A stretch of 64,000 nt of DNA from assembly GCF_026153515.1 (NCBI RefSeq), contig NZ_CP110644.1, positions 1,113,501 to 1,177,500 on the forward strand, read 5' to 3'. This stretch comes from Pseudomonas sp. KU26590. GTDB taxonomy: Bacteria; Pseudomonadota; Gammaproteobacteria; Pseudomonadales; Pseudomonadaceae. Position numbers and translations under genes: made by a program. Of the stretch, positions 50,349-59,946 are shown one piece after another (the first letter of the stretch is position 1; each line of letters starts with the position of its first letter). The notes under the pieces were generated by a model that worked only from the letters and a program-made list of their open reading frames with translations, did not search any database and was not told the origin of the DNA.

Positions 50349-53302
50349 TACTCGCTGTCGAGGTGCAGGGGGCTGATGACACGGCCGTCTTTTTCCGGCT
50401 GGCCGAGGGTGGTGTCGATGAAATACACCCGCTCGTCTGCCAGTTGGCCCTTGTCCACCAAGTAGTCCTTGATGCTTCCAGCCCGGGCCTGACCGAGCTG
50501 ACGCAACAGCAGTGCGCTCGAACTCCAGGAGTTGAGCACCGCCTCGCGCAGCTTGTTCTGACGCTCTTCCTTGCCCAGATTCACCCACTCCGCCGGCGGT
50601 TGCTGTTTCAGGCGCGTGCGATAAATCCCGTCAAGCATCGGCGCCTTTTCATCCGCAGGCACCGTCAAATCACTCGGCTGCGCAGGCACCTTGTCGCCGC
50701 GGCGCTGGAGAATCTTGTAGTACGTGCTCTGGTATTCGCGCTCCAGCCGTTGCTGGGCGATCAGCGGCCCGTCGCTCGCTTCAGCGCTGGTGCCTTCAAT
50801 CTCCAGGCGCAACGCCGGACGCGCTTTCAATCCTGCCGCCAGCTTGTCCAGCGAAGCCATCGCCTCAGGGCTCAACTCATCAGCCCCCGGCGCGAAGGCC
50901 ACCGTGCCCAAGTCCTCAGATCCGCCACCGCCGCTGATCAATCCGCCGATGAATTTGAACGGCGCCGCCGCAGCCTTCACCACCAGATTGCGCAGCGTCT
51001 GCCAGACAATCGGCATCACGCTGAACTGCGGATTGTTGAGATCGCCCGTGACGGGCAACTCGATGGAAATCTTGCCATCGGTATCCTTGAGCAGGGCAAT
51101 CGCCAGTTTCAACGGCAGGTTCACCGCGTCCGGGCTGTCGACCTTCTCACCCAATTGCAGCTGCTCGACGACCACCTTGTTCTCGGCCTTCAGCTGGCCT
51201 TTGGTAATCAGGTAATGCAGATCCAGATTCAACCGCCCTTTGCGAATGCGATAACCGGCGAACTTGCCGGAGTAGGGCGTCAACGTGGTCAGTTCCACGC
51301 GTTTGAAGCTGGTCGCAATGTCCAGACTCGCCATCGGGTTGAACGGGTTCAGCGCGCCCTTGATGGTCACAGGCGCATAGCGATCCACCTTGCCGTTGAT
51401 ATTCACCGTCGCCGGTTTGTCCTGGCGGTTATCCAGCGTGCCGATCTTGCCGTTGAGTTGCTGAACGGCCGTAGCGAAGTTCGGCGTAAGGCTGAAGTCG
51501 GCGAAGTTGGCCGAGCCATTGGTGATGTTGACCTCACCAATGCGAATGCCCATCGGCTTTTCGCTGCTGGCGGCAGCCTTGGCTTTCGGCGCGGCAGGTG
51601 CCTGATCCGCAGGCTGTGGGATCAACAGGTCGTCGATATTGGTCGAGCGATCGTCAGCGATCACGAAGCGCGCATATGGCTGATCGACATTGATCGAGGC
51701 GATGGTCAGGCTGTCGCCCAGCTGGAAATTCAGCCCGTCGACATTCAGCCGCTGCCACTTCACGAAGTCCCGCGACTTGAGGGTGTCGAGTGTGTGCAAC
51801 TGGTCAACCTGCGCCTTGCCGGTAATGCCCAGCGCCAACGGCTCGGTGCTTTTCAGGTCCACCGCCAGATCGGTGTTGAGCATGCCGCTGCGCACTTCCA
51901 GACGAATGAACGGCGTGACGTAGGACTGAGCGACCCGCAGGTCGATGTCGCGCGTAGTGACATTGAGATTGGCGCGAACCGGCGCCAGATTCACTTCGCC
52001 CTCGGCGGTCAGCTTGCCTTGTTTGCCCACGCCGGTGTCGAGCTTGAGCTTGAAGGGCGACTTGTTCAGGCTGTCGAAGCCGGTCAGGTCCAGGTTCAGC
52101 GGGCCAACATCAATCGCCACAGGCTCTTTCGGCACTTTGTCGGCGAGATGAATCTGGTAATCGCGCAGCTGCGTATCGCGCAACAACACCCGCCAGGGTT
52201 TGCTCGGCGCCGCTGGTTTTGCGCTGGTGGTGGTTTCAGTGGCGGTCGCGGGCTGCTGCTTTTCAGCCTCGACCTTCTTGGCTTGTGCTTTGGACGGCTG
52301 GCCGGCGAACAATTTTTGCCAGTCCAGCTCGCCGTCTGACTCCCGCGTCGCCCAGGTTTCCAGGCCTTCGCTGCGAATCTTGCCGACGGTCACCAACTGC
52401 TTGGCCAGGTCGATCGACGTCTCGCTCACGCTCAGTTTTTTCAGGCGCGCCAGCGGTCTGCCGTCCGGGGCATCGATGGCGAAGGGCGCGATGCTCAGGG
52501 ACGTGTTGTCCAGCAGCAGCTCGGTTTCCTTGGCCAGACTGAGTTTGTAATGGGTGTTGAAATTCATCACGCCGTCTTTGAGGACCAGCGGCAGCGCGTC
52601 ACGCACGTAGGGCCACCAGACCTCCATCTTGCCGTCGGTGACTTTGAGCGTGCCTTCGGACGAGATGGGCACAAGGCTGATGCGCCCGACCCAGTCGATC
52701 TGACCGCCGTTAGGTCCGGCGGCGACCAGGGTCATGTCGGCGTTGTCTTCCGGCAGCGTGCTGAGGTTTTTCAGCTCGAAATTCAGCGCGTCGTAGAGAA
52801 ACTCGATGGGCTCGCCGGGGCGCATGTCCTGGAAGTGGACGTAACCGTCGGCCAGCTTGATCTCGCCAATGCGCAGCGGGAACGGCTTGCTTGGGGGTTC
52901 GTCGGGTTTTGCGGGTTCGCTGGCGGGCAGCTTGAACAGCCCGGCCAGATTGAGCGTGCCGTCTTTGGCGAACAGCAGTTCGGTCTTGGGTTTTTCGAGT
53001 TCGACGGCCTTGAGGTGCAGGGCCTTGGTCCACAGGCTGTCGATTTGCAGGTTGGCGTAAAGCCGTGCGAAACCGATCTGCTCCTTGCCCGGCGCCCCGA
53101 TGTTCAGGCCCCAGAGGGTGACTTCCAGGCTGTACGGATTGAGTTCGAGGCGGTCCAGCCGGGCCGGCACCGTGGCGTAATTCGCCAGCTGTTGATTGAT
53201 GATTCGCAATGCCACGCCTGGCAGGATCAGAAACCCCAGCACGCTGTAAATGGCGAATACGGCCAGCAGGGCGCCGATGGCGCGTTTCAATCCTTTGGGC
53301 AT
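50348..53302 (-). CDS. Large DUF748 (AsmA-like) envelope protein
   Basis: About 984 residues. One N-terminal helix (AIGALLAVFAIYSVLGFLILPG) anchors a very long beta-rich periplasmic region with repeated short blocks of the kind VELEKPKTELLFAKDGTLNLAGLF, typical of DUF748/AsmA-like proteins now thought to bridge the envelope and move phospholipids. A Pro/Lys-rich linker near residue 350 and an OmpA-like peptidoglycan-binding tail (FAPGADELSPEAMASLDKLAAGLKARPALRLEIEG) lie further on. I chose the ATG at 53302; a GTG at 53347 is in frame and cannot be excluded. It is coupled to the downstream small secreted protein. Role is inferred from family only. Confidence 0.85.
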   Translation of the reverse strand: MPKGLKRAIGALLAVFAIYSVLGFLILPGVALRIINQQLANYATVPARLDRLELNPYSLEVTLWGLNIGAPGKEQIGFARLYANLQIDSLWTKALHLKAVELEKPKTELLFAKDGTLNLAGLFKLPASEPAKPDEPPSKPFPLRIGEIKLADGYVHFQDMRPGEPIEFLYDALNFELKNLSTLPEDNADMTLVAAGPNGGQIDWVGRISLVPISSEGTLKVTDGKMEVWWPYVRDALPLVLKDGVMNFNTHYKLSLAKETELLLDNTSLSIAPFAIDAPDGRPLARLKKLSVSETSIDLAKQLVTVGKIRSEGLETWATRESDGELDWQKLFAGQPSKAQAKKVEAEKQQPATATETTTSAKPAAPSKPWRVLLRDTQLRDYQIHLADKVPKEPVAIDVGPLNLDLTGFDSLNKSPFKLKLDTGVGKQGKLTAEGEVNLAPVRANLNVTTRDIDLRVAQSYVTPFIRLEVRSGMLNTDLAVDLKSTEPLALGITGKAQVDQLHTLDTLKSRDFVKWQRLNVDGLNFQLGDSLTIASINVDQPYARFVIADDRSTNIDDLLIPQPADQAPAAPKAKAAASSEKPMGIRIGEVNITNGSANFADFSLTPNFATAVQQLNGKIGTLDNRQDKPATVNINGKVDRYAPVTIKGALNPFNPMASLDIATSFKRVELTTLTPYSGKFAGYRIRKGRLNLDLHYLITKGQLKAENKVVVEQLQLGEKVDSPDAVNLPLKLAIALLKDTDGKISIELPVTGDLNNPQFSVMPIVWQTLRNLVVKAAAAPFKFIGGLISGGGGSEDLGTVAFAPGADELSPEAMASLDKLAAGLKARPALRLEIEGTSAEASDGPLIAQQRLEREYQSTYYKILQRRGDKVPAQPSDLTVPADEKAPMLDGIYRTRLKQQPPAEWVNLGKEERQNKLREAVLNSWSSSALLLRQLGQARAGSIKDYLVDKGQLADERVYFIDTTLGQPEKDGRVISPLHLDSE

Positions 53303-53413
53303 GTAGGTCGCCGACTCTCTCGATGGGAGGTCCTTGGAGTATGGCACGCCAATCTGGTTCCGAATCCAGTCGCTTCAATCCTTGTGGGAAATTTCCTTAG
53401 GCCCGTTTGAGCA

Positions 53414-54430
53414 TCACAGCTGCAAGATCAATGTCTTGAGCGGGGGCTGTTGGTCCTGTGACGGAAAGTCGGCGCCCGGGGTCAGCACCTGGCAGTCGCG
53501 CACGGGCCGGCCGATCTTGCTCGCGCAACGCAACACTTGCTCGCGCCAGTCGTCCAGGCTGACTTTCGCCAGGTTGTTGCAGCAGATCAGCACGCCGTCT
53601 TCGGCGGTGGTCAGCAGCGCGGGTTTGAGCAGGCTCTGATAATCACGCAGCAGATCGACGGTGCCGAACGCGCTCTTCGCCCAGGCCGGCGGATCCAGCA
53701 AGACCAAGTCATATTGGCGCTGCTCAAGGCGCACGTAACTCGGCAGCTTGTGGCCGCGACGAGATGCGATGGGCAGCCCGGCCAGTTGGCGAATGGCCGG
53801 GAAGTAATCGGACTGTACAAACTGCATCGTCGGCAGCTGCGGATTGAGCAGACCGTTCTCGCGCCCGACGGCCAGGTTGCCCTCGGCGAAATCCAGGTTG
53901 CACACCTCGCGCGCGCCACCCGCCGCCGCGCTCAAGCCAACGCCGCAGGTGTAGGCAAACAGGTTGAGCACGCTTTTGTCGGCGGCATGTTGTTTGACCC
54001 ACCCGCGCGCGTTGCGCAGGTCGAGAAACAGCAGCGGATCCTGCCCGGCATGACGACCGCGCACCCGGTAATTGAGGCCCCACTCATGGCCGACCAGATC
54101 GGCCAGCGCATCATCGTCGGCTTTGTAGATCGGGTCTGTCCGGTCAACCCGGGAGTTGCCTTGGGAGCGGTCGTTGTAGACCAGCATCAGTTCCAGGCCC
54201 AGCCGCGCATTGACGGCGGCATGCAGCGCCAGCAGCGAATCAATATCCAGGCTGTTGTGGAAACTCTGCACCAGCAGTTGCGGGCCGTAGCGGTCGACGG
54301 TCAGCCCGCTCGCGCCTTCCTGGCTGCCGTGGAACAGGCGATAACAGTCGGTGCCTTGGGCGTGCAATTCCGCGAGCAGGGATTGACGGTTATCGAGGGC
54401 GACGCTGAGCGCCTGATTCAACGAAGACAT
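53414..54430 (-). CDS. Class I SAM methyltransferase, RlmI-like
   Basis: A 338-residue cytosolic methyltransferase. The N-terminal domain contains TVDRYGPQLLVQSF, as in 23S rRNA m5C methyltransferases of the RlmI/YccW group. The SAM site is VLNLFAYTCGVGLSAA and the catalytic motif LVLLDPPAWAKS. It is shorter than RlmI (about 396), lacking an obvious PUA front domain, so the substrate may differ. It is on its own strand with no operon partner; REP elements follow upstream. Family is confident, target RNA base is not. Confidence 0.85.
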   Translation of the reverse strand: MSSLNQALSVALDNRQSLLAELHAQGTDCYRLFHGSQEGASGLTVDRYGPQLLVQSFHNSLDIDSLLALHAAVNARLGLELMLVYNDRSQGNSRVDRTDPIYKADDDALADLVGHEWGLNYRVRGRHAGQDPLLFLDLRNARGWVKQHAADKSVLNLFAYTCGVGLSAAAGGAREVCNLDFAEGNLAVGRENGLLNPQLPTMQFVQSDYFPAIRQLAGLPIASRRGHKLPSYVRLEQRQYDLVLLDPPAWAKSAFGTVDLLRDYQSLLKPALLTTAEDGVLICCNNLAKVSLDDWREQVLRCASKIGRPVRDCQVLTPGADFPSQDQQPPLKTLILQL

Positions 54431-54559
54431 GCTCGGCCTTGGGGCAGGAATGAGGCGCGGCAGTTTAGCAGTTAGGCCAATGCCGGTGTTGCCGCCTGTT
54501 CGCCAGCAAGCCGGCTCCTACGGTTTGGACCACCACAATCACCCATCCGGCGCAAACCC

Positions 54560-54649
54560 TGTAGGAGCGCGCGTGCCCGCGAAAGCGTCAATTCAGGCAC
54601 CTCACTTGCCGGCTGACCCACCGCATTCGCGGGCAAGCGCGCTCCTACA
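54560..54649. repeat. Paired inverted REP elements
   Basis: TGTAGGAGCGCGCGTGCCCGCGA at the left is mirrored by GCGGGCAAGCGCGCTCCTACA at the right, forming a REP doublet. Another single REP-like CCAGCAAGCCGGCTCCTACG lies just before. No gene is supported between 54431 and 54780. Confidence 0.85.
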
Positions 54650-54784
54650 ACGGGTGTCAGCGTCCGATTTCTGAACCGTTCCTGAAGACTTCAGCAAAAC
54701 CCGCACACCCTCCGTGCTGGCGATTTACTCTCATAAAACCCGGGCGTATGCTTCGCCCGTTTTCAACCAATGCGGAGACCCACA

Positions 54785-54850
54785 GTGGGTACTTGTTCGA
54801 GTGACAGACGTCAGCCGGTGATAACGACCGGCCCATCCTCGGCACGATAA
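54785..54850 (+). other. Possible short leader ORF upstream of mgtA
   Basis: A 21-codon frame (GTG start, MGTCSSDRRQPVITT...) with a GGAG site eight bases upstream ends 14 bases before a strong hairpin. Leader peptides control mgtA in enterobacteria; whether this one is translated here is unproven. Confidence 0.35.
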
Positions 54851-54864
54851 CGCGCAGTCTTTTT

Positions 54865-54902
54865 ACTGCCGCTATCTCGCCGACAACGTGAGAAGCGGCA
54901 GT
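54865..54902 (+). promoter_or_regulatory. Strong hairpin in the mgtA leader
   Basis: ACTGCCGCT/AGCGGCAGT plus TCTC/GAGA gives a 13-bp stem with one bulged A and an 11-base loop, about 230 bases before mgtA. A further GC-rich stretch (54990-55075) follows. It resembles a regulatory leader; no known riboswitch class is recognised. Confidence 0.5.
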
Positions 54903-55133
54903 GCCAGCGGACTCTGATCAGAGCCTGCCTCCCTGTCCTTTCCCTGACGCCCCATCCTGCGTGATGACCGACGCCTCTGTCGTTCGTCTGCGCATCGGAC
55001 GCGCGCGGCTTTTGCTGCGCGGGCCAGCCTGCGGTGCCTGCTCATGAACGAGCGCGGCGCCTGAGGTTTGCCGTACCTGCTCAAGGTTCCTGTGCTTTCA
55101 GCTCCAGCAGCCTTCAGTCCAGGGGACATAACC

Positions 55134-57869
55134 ATGAAGTACACCCTCCTGAAAGAATTCCTTGCAGACTTCGTCCGCACCCGCAAACTCGGCCGGCACT
55201 TCCGTCGGCTGGCGACGCTCGACAGCGTGGCCGAGGCCACCGTCAGCCGCGAAGTGCCGCCCACCCTCGCGCAAACCCTGACCCGCGGCGCCAACAGCGA
55301 TGTGCCTGAATTGCTCGCACGCCTGAGCAGCCACGCCGATGGCCTCACCGAAACCGAAGCGCAAAGCCTGCGCGAGCAACACGGCCTTAACGAAGTCGAG
55401 CACGAACAGCCGCTGCCATGGTGGGTGCACCTGTGGCACTGCTACAAAAACCCGTTCAACCTGCTGCTGACCCTGCTGGCGTTCATCTCGTGGCTGACCG
55501 AAGACATGAAGGCCGCCACGGTGATTTTCTCCATGGTCGTGCTCTCCACGCTGCTGCGCTTCTGGCAGGAGGCGCGCTCCAATCAGGCCGCCGACGCGCT
55601 CAAGGCGATGGTCAGCAACACCGCGACCGTCATGCGCCGCGCCGACAGCGCGTTCGACGCCTCCGATAACGCAAAGCAAAAACGCATTGAGCTGCCGATC
55701 AAGCAACTGGTGCCGGGCGACCTGATCGTGCTGTCTGCTGGCGACATGATCCCTGCGGACTGCCGCGTGCTCAGCGCCAAGGACCTGTTCGTCAGCCAGG
55801 CCGCGATGACCGGCGAATCCATGCCGGTGGAGAAATTTGCGCGGCGTCAGGACGTCGATACAGGCAACCCGCTGGACCTGGAAAACATTCTGTTCATGGG
55901 CACCAACGTGGTGTCCGGCGCTGCAACGGGCGTCATTCTTGCCACCGGCAACAACACCTATTTCGGCGCGCTGGCGCAGCGGGTTAGCGCCACTGATCGC
56001 GCGCCGACGTCGTTTCAGGCCGGGGTCAATAAAGTCAGCTGGTTGCTGATCCGCTTCATGTTCGTGATGGCGCCGCTGGTGCTGTTCATCAACGGCTTCA
56101 CCAAGGGCGACTGGATGGAAGCGCTGCTGTTCGCGCTGTCCATCGCTGTCGGCCTGACCCCGGAAATGCTGCCGATGATCGTCACTTCGACGCTGGCCAA
56201 GGGCGCGGTGTTTCTGTCGCGCAAGAAAGTCATCGTCAAGCGCCTCGACGCCATCCAGAACTTCGGCGCCATGGACGTGCTGTGCACCGACAAGACCGGC
56301 ACGCTGACCCAGGACAAGATTTTTCTCGCACGCCATGTCGACGTCTGGGGCGATGAGTCCGACGACGTTCTGGAAATGGCCTACCTCAACAGCTACTACC
56401 AGACCGGCCTGAAAAACCTGCTGGACGTCGCCGTTCTGGAGCACGTCGAGATTCACCGCGAGCTGCAAGTCGGCACCGCGTTCAGCAAGGTCGATGAGGT
56501 CCCTTTTGACTTCAATCGCCGGCGCATGTCGGTGGTGGTGCAACAGCAGCGCGAACCCCATCTGTTGATCTGCAAAGGCGCGCTGGAAGAAGTGCTGAGC
56601 GTGTGCAACCGCGTGCGCCACGGCGATGCCGAGGAAGCGCTGACGCCTGAACTGCTCGAGCGCATTCTGAGCGTCACCGCAGCGTTCAACGAAGAAGGTC
56701 TGCGCGTGGTAGCTGTGGCCGCGCGTCCCATGGCGGCAGGTCGCGACACCTACGGCCTGGCTGACGAAAGCGACCTGACCCTGATCGGTTATGTGGCGTT
56801 TCTCGATCCACCGAAGGAAAGCACGGCGCCGGCCCTTAAAGCGCTGGCCGAGCATGGCGTGGCGGTAAAAGTGCTGACCGGCGACAACGAGCGCGTCACC
56901 GCGAAGATCTGCCGCGAAGTCGGGCTGGAGCGCCAAGGCCTGCTGCTGGGCGGAGATATCGAGCGCATGAGCGACGCTGAGCTGGCGGTCGCGGTCGAGA
57001 CCACCAACGTGTTCGCCAAGCTGACGCCTTCCCACAAGGAGCGCATCGTGCGGCTGCTCAAGGCCAACGGGCACGTGGTGGGTTTCATGGGCGACGGCAT
57101 CAACGACGCGCCTGCGCTGCGCACCGCCGACATCGGTATTTCCGTGGACACCGCGGTGGACATCGCCAAGGAAGCGGCCGACATCATTCTGCTGGAGAAG
57201 AGCCTGATGGTGCTGGAGGAGGGCGTGCTGGAAGGGCGCCGGACCTTCGCCAACATGCTCAAGTACATCAAGATGACGGCCAGTTCCAACTTCGGCAACG
57301 TGTTCTCGGTGCTGGTGGCCAGTGCGTTCATCCCGTTTCTGCCGATGCTGCCCATGCACCTGCTGGTGCAGAACCTGCTGTATGACATTTCCCAGATCGC
57401 CATCCCGTTCGATAACGTCGATGAGGAACTGCTGAAAAAGCCTCAGCGCTGGCAGCCTGCGGATGTAGGGCGCTTCATGCTGTTTTTCGGGCCGATCAGC
57501 TCGATCTTCGACATCACCACGTTTGCGGTCATGTGGTACGTGTTCGGCGCCAACACGCCTGAGCATCAGACGCTGTTTCAGTCGGGGTGGTTTGTCGTGG
57601 GGCTGCTGACGCAGACACTGATCGTGCACATGATCCGCACGCCAAAAATCCCGTTCCTGCAAAGCCGCGCAGCGATGCCGTTGATGGTGATGACCGGGGT
57701 GATCATGGCCGTGGGCATTTTCCTGCCGATGGGCCCGCTGGCGCACTACTTCAAACTGCAGGCGCTGCCGCCGCTGTACTTCGCCATCCTGCCGGTGATC
57801 CTCATCGCCTATGTGGCGCTGACTCAGGCGGTGAAGGGGTTCTATGTGCGCAAGTTTGGCTGGCAGTGA
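55134..57869 (+). CDS. mgtA: Magnesium-importing P-type ATPase
   Basis: A 911-residue P3B-type ATPase that brings Mg2+ into the cell. Seen: the A-domain MTGESMPVEKF, the phosphorylated aspartate in CTDKTGTLTQD, KMTASSNFGNVFSVL, and the hinge motif MGDGINDAPALRTADIGISVD. About ten membrane helices are present, including LTPEMLPMIVTSTLAKGAV, the metal-site helix of the MgtA/MgtB group. The ATG at 55134 follows a GGGGACA stretch; starts upstream (from 55068) extend into the leader and are less likely. It is probably induced by low magnesium, as elsewhere, and has a long structured leader here. Confidence 0.97.
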   Translation: MKYTLLKEFLADFVRTRKLGRHFRRLATLDSVAEATVSREVPPTLAQTLTRGANSDVPELLARLSSHADGLTETEAQSLREQHGLNEVEHEQPLPWWVHLWHCYKNPFNLLLTLLAFISWLTEDMKAATVIFSMVVLSTLLRFWQEARSNQAADALKAMVSNTATVMRRADSAFDASDNAKQKRIELPIKQLVPGDLIVLSAGDMIPADCRVLSAKDLFVSQAAMTGESMPVEKFARRQDVDTGNPLDLENILFMGTNVVSGAATGVILATGNNTYFGALAQRVSATDRAPTSFQAGVNKVSWLLIRFMFVMAPLVLFINGFTKGDWMEALLFALSIAVGLTPEMLPMIVTSTLAKGAVFLSRKKVIVKRLDAIQNFGAMDVLCTDKTGTLTQDKIFLARHVDVWGDESDDVLEMAYLNSYYQTGLKNLLDVAVLEHVEIHRELQVGTAFSKVDEVPFDFNRRRMSVVVQQQREPHLLICKGALEEVLSVCNRVRHGDAEEALTPELLERILSVTAAFNEEGLRVVAVAARPMAAGRDTYGLADESDLTLIGYVAFLDPPKESTAPALKALAEHGVAVKVLTGDNERVTAKICREVGLERQGLLLGGDIERMSDAELAVAVETTNVFAKLTPSHKERIVRLLKANGHVVGFMGDGINDAPALRTADIGISVDTAVDIAKEAADIILLEKSLMVLEEGVLEGRRTFANMLKYIKMTASSNFGNVFSVLVASAFIPFLPMLPMHLLVQNLLYDISQIAIPFDNVDEELLKKPQRWQPADVGRFMLFFGPISSIFDITTFAVMWYVFGANTPEHQTLFQSGWFVVGLLTQTLIVHMIRTPKIPFLQSRAAMPLMVMTGVIMAVGIFLPMGPLAHYFKLQALPPLYFAILPVILIAYVALTQAVKGFYVRKFGWQ

Positions 57870-57886
57870 AGGTCAGATGACACTTG

Positions 57887-58440
57887 TGGGACCGGCTTTA
57901 GCCGGGAAGGCGTCGGGCGTCACACCGCCAAATTCAGGGTGTTCGAACCGGCCTCTTCCCGGCTGAAGCCGGTCCCACTGACTGATCGCGTGCTTTTAGT
58001 AGGACCGGCTTTAGCCGGGAAGGCGTCGGGCGTCACACCGCAAAATTCAGGGTGTTCGAACCGGCCTCTTCCCGGCTGAAGCCGGTCCCACTGACTGATC
58101 GCGTGCTTTTAGTAGGACCGGCTTTAGCCGGAAAGGCGTCGGGCGTCACACCGTAAAATTCAGGGTGTTCGAACCGGCCTCTTCCCGGCTGAAGCCGGTC
58201 CCACTGACTGACCGCGTGCATTTAGTGGGACTGGCTTTAGCCGGAAAGGCGTCGGGCGTCACACCGTAAAATTCAGGGTGTTCGAACCGGCCTCTTCCCG
58301 GCTGAAGCCGGTCCCACTGACTGACCGCGTGCATTTAGTGGGACTGGCTTTAGCCGGGAAGGCGTCGGGCGTCACACCGTAAAATTCAGGGTGTTCACGC
58401 CGGCCTCTTCGCGGGCAAGCGCGCTCCTACAAGAGCCTTT
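57887..58440. repeat. 113-bp tandem REP array after mgtA
   Basis: Five units begin at 57888, 58001, 58114, 58227 and 58340, each exactly 113 bases apart. Each holds an inverted pair (GGACCGGCTTTAGCCGG and CCGGCTGAAGCCGGTCC) around a spacer with CACACCG...GGTGTTC. The last unit ends in a different REP type (TCGCGGGCAAGCGCGCTCCTAC, from 58409). No gene is supported. Confidence 0.92.
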
Positions 58441-58444
58441 GCTT

Positions 58445-59623
58445 TTAGCGCGCCAACGCCAGCGCCACGCCTTGTCCGCCACCAATGCATAGCGTCGCCA
58501 GGCCTTTTTTCGCATCGCGTTTGATCATTTCGTGGAGCAGGGTCACCAGCACCCGGCAGCCCGACGCGCCGATCGGGTGGCCGATGGCGATAGCGCCGCC
58601 GTTGACGTTGACCTTGTCCATGTCCCAGCCCAGCTCCTTGCCAACCGACAAGGACTGCGCGGCGAAGGCTTCGTTGGCTTCGATCAGATCCAGTTCATCC
58701 AGCGACCAACCCGCCTTGTCCAGGCAGCGGCGGGTGGCGCTCACCGGGCCGATGCCCATGATCGCCGGGTCAACGCCGGCATTCGCGTAAGCGGCAATCC
58801 GCGCCAGCACCGGCAAGCCCAGTTCTTCCGCTTTTCGGGCACTCATCAGAATGACCGCCGCCGCACCGTCGTTCAGCGACGACGCATTGCCTGCCGTGAC
58901 CGAACCGTCCTTTTTGAAGGCGGGCTTGAGCTTGCCCAGTAACTCGACAGTGGTAGCCGCGCGAGGCTGCTCGTCGGTGCTGAAAGACAGCGGGTCGCCT
59001 TTGCGTTGAGGGATCAGGATCGGGGTGATTTCATCCACGAAGCGCCCGGCCTCAATGGCGGCAGTCGCTTTCTGTTGCGACGCCGCAGCAAACGCATCCT
59101 GCGCCTCACGGCTGATGTCGTATTGATCGGCCAGGTTCTCGGCAGTGATGCCCATGTGGTAATCGTTGAACGCATCCCACAGGCCGTCGCTGATCATCGT
59201 GTCGACCATCGTCGCGTGGCCCATGCGCAGACCGGTTCGCGCGCCCGGCATCACATAGTTGGACAGGCTCATGTTTTCCTGGCCGCCGGCGATGATCACC
59301 TCCGCGTCGCCGCAGCGAATCGCCTGCGTGCCCAGATGCAGCGCCTTGAGGCCCGAGCCGCAGACCTTGTTCAGCGTCATGGCCGGCACTGTGAACGGCA
59401 AGCCTGCCTTGATCGCGGCCTGACGTGCAGGATTCTGCCCGGCACCCGCCGTCAGCACCTGACCCATGATCACCTCATCGACCTGCGCGCCGTCCAGACC
59501 GGTCTGCGCCAGCAGTTGGCGGATGACGGCAGCACCGAGATCCACCGCGGGAACATTCGCCAGCGAACCCTGGAAACTGCCCACAGCCGTGCGGGTAGCG
59601 GCAACGATTACGACGTCTTGCAT
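58445..59623 (-). CDS. Acetyl-CoA C-acetyltransferase (thiolase)
   Basis: A 392-residue biosynthetic/degradative thiolase interconverting acetyl-CoA and acetoacetyl-CoA. The catalytic parts are complete: the nucleophile cysteine in [15 protein letters not shown] (near residue 89), [26 protein letters not shown] with the histidine, and the second cysteine in LCIGGGQG near the end. Length is standard. It has no operon partner in the window; AtoB or PhaA/PhbA-like roles cannot be separated here. The ATG at 59623 fits the usual [15 protein letters not shown] start. Confidence 0.95.
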   Translation of the reverse strand: MQDVVIVAATRTAVGSFQGSLANVPAVDLGAAVIRQLLAQTGLDGAQVDEVIMGQVLTAGAGQNPARQAAIKAGLPFTVPAMTLNKVCGSGLKALHLGTQAIRCGDAEVIIAGGQENMSLSNYVMPGARTGLRMGHATMVDTMISDGLWDAFNDYHMGITAENLADQYDISREAQDAFAAASQQKATAAIEAGRFVDEITPILIPQRKGDPLSFSTDEQPRAATTVELLGKLKPAFKKDGSVTAGNASSLNDGAAAVILMSARKAEELGLPVLARIAAYANAGVDPAIMGIGPVSATRRCLDKAGWSLDELDLIEANEAFAAQSLSVGKELGWDMDKVNVNGGAIAIGHPIGASGCRVLVTLLHEMIKRDAKKGLATLCIGGGQGVALALAR

Positions 59624-59946
59624 GGTGCGAATCCTCAGTGGTGTGCGACGCGGCGCCGGCCCGGGCGTGAATAGATGGAGAAGGCAGCACGGGCAGCCGG
59701 ATCTAGGGGCAGCATGGTTGCATGAATGACGATGATAATTTAAGCCCTTTGTCGCCCGGATTTCGTTGTTACGGCGCTCAAATCACCCCCTTCCGGCGGT
59801 AAGTCTGCGGACTTCTCCTACAGAAACATATGGCATGAAGCGTCTCAGGTTCCCACGCAAAGCCGGGAAACGGCTGATTTTTGCTGAGGGCGGAGGCAGG
59901 GACAATCGCCGGCCATTTCAGCGGCCACGTCCCAGGAGACCCCCTT
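59624..59946. other. Intergenic region between divergent genes
   Basis: About 320 bases between the thiolase (leftward) and the unknown membrane protein (rightward). It should contain both promoters; none stands out. No gene is supported. Confidence 0.5.

Noticed and set aside
54785..55133. A known magnesium riboswitch (M-box) upstream of mgtA
   Set aside because: I cannot match the leader to the conserved M-box core, so only an unclassified structured leader is reported.
55098..57746. 882-residue open frame antisense to mgtA
   Set aside because: His/Gln/Arg-rich shadow of a GC-rich gene; the sense frame encodes a complete P-type ATPase with all motifs.
57887..58440. Regular repeats considered as a CRISPR array
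   Set aside because: The whole 113-base unit is repeated, including the part that would be a spacer; no unique spacers and no cas genes. The same applies to the 180-bp and 523-bp arrays.
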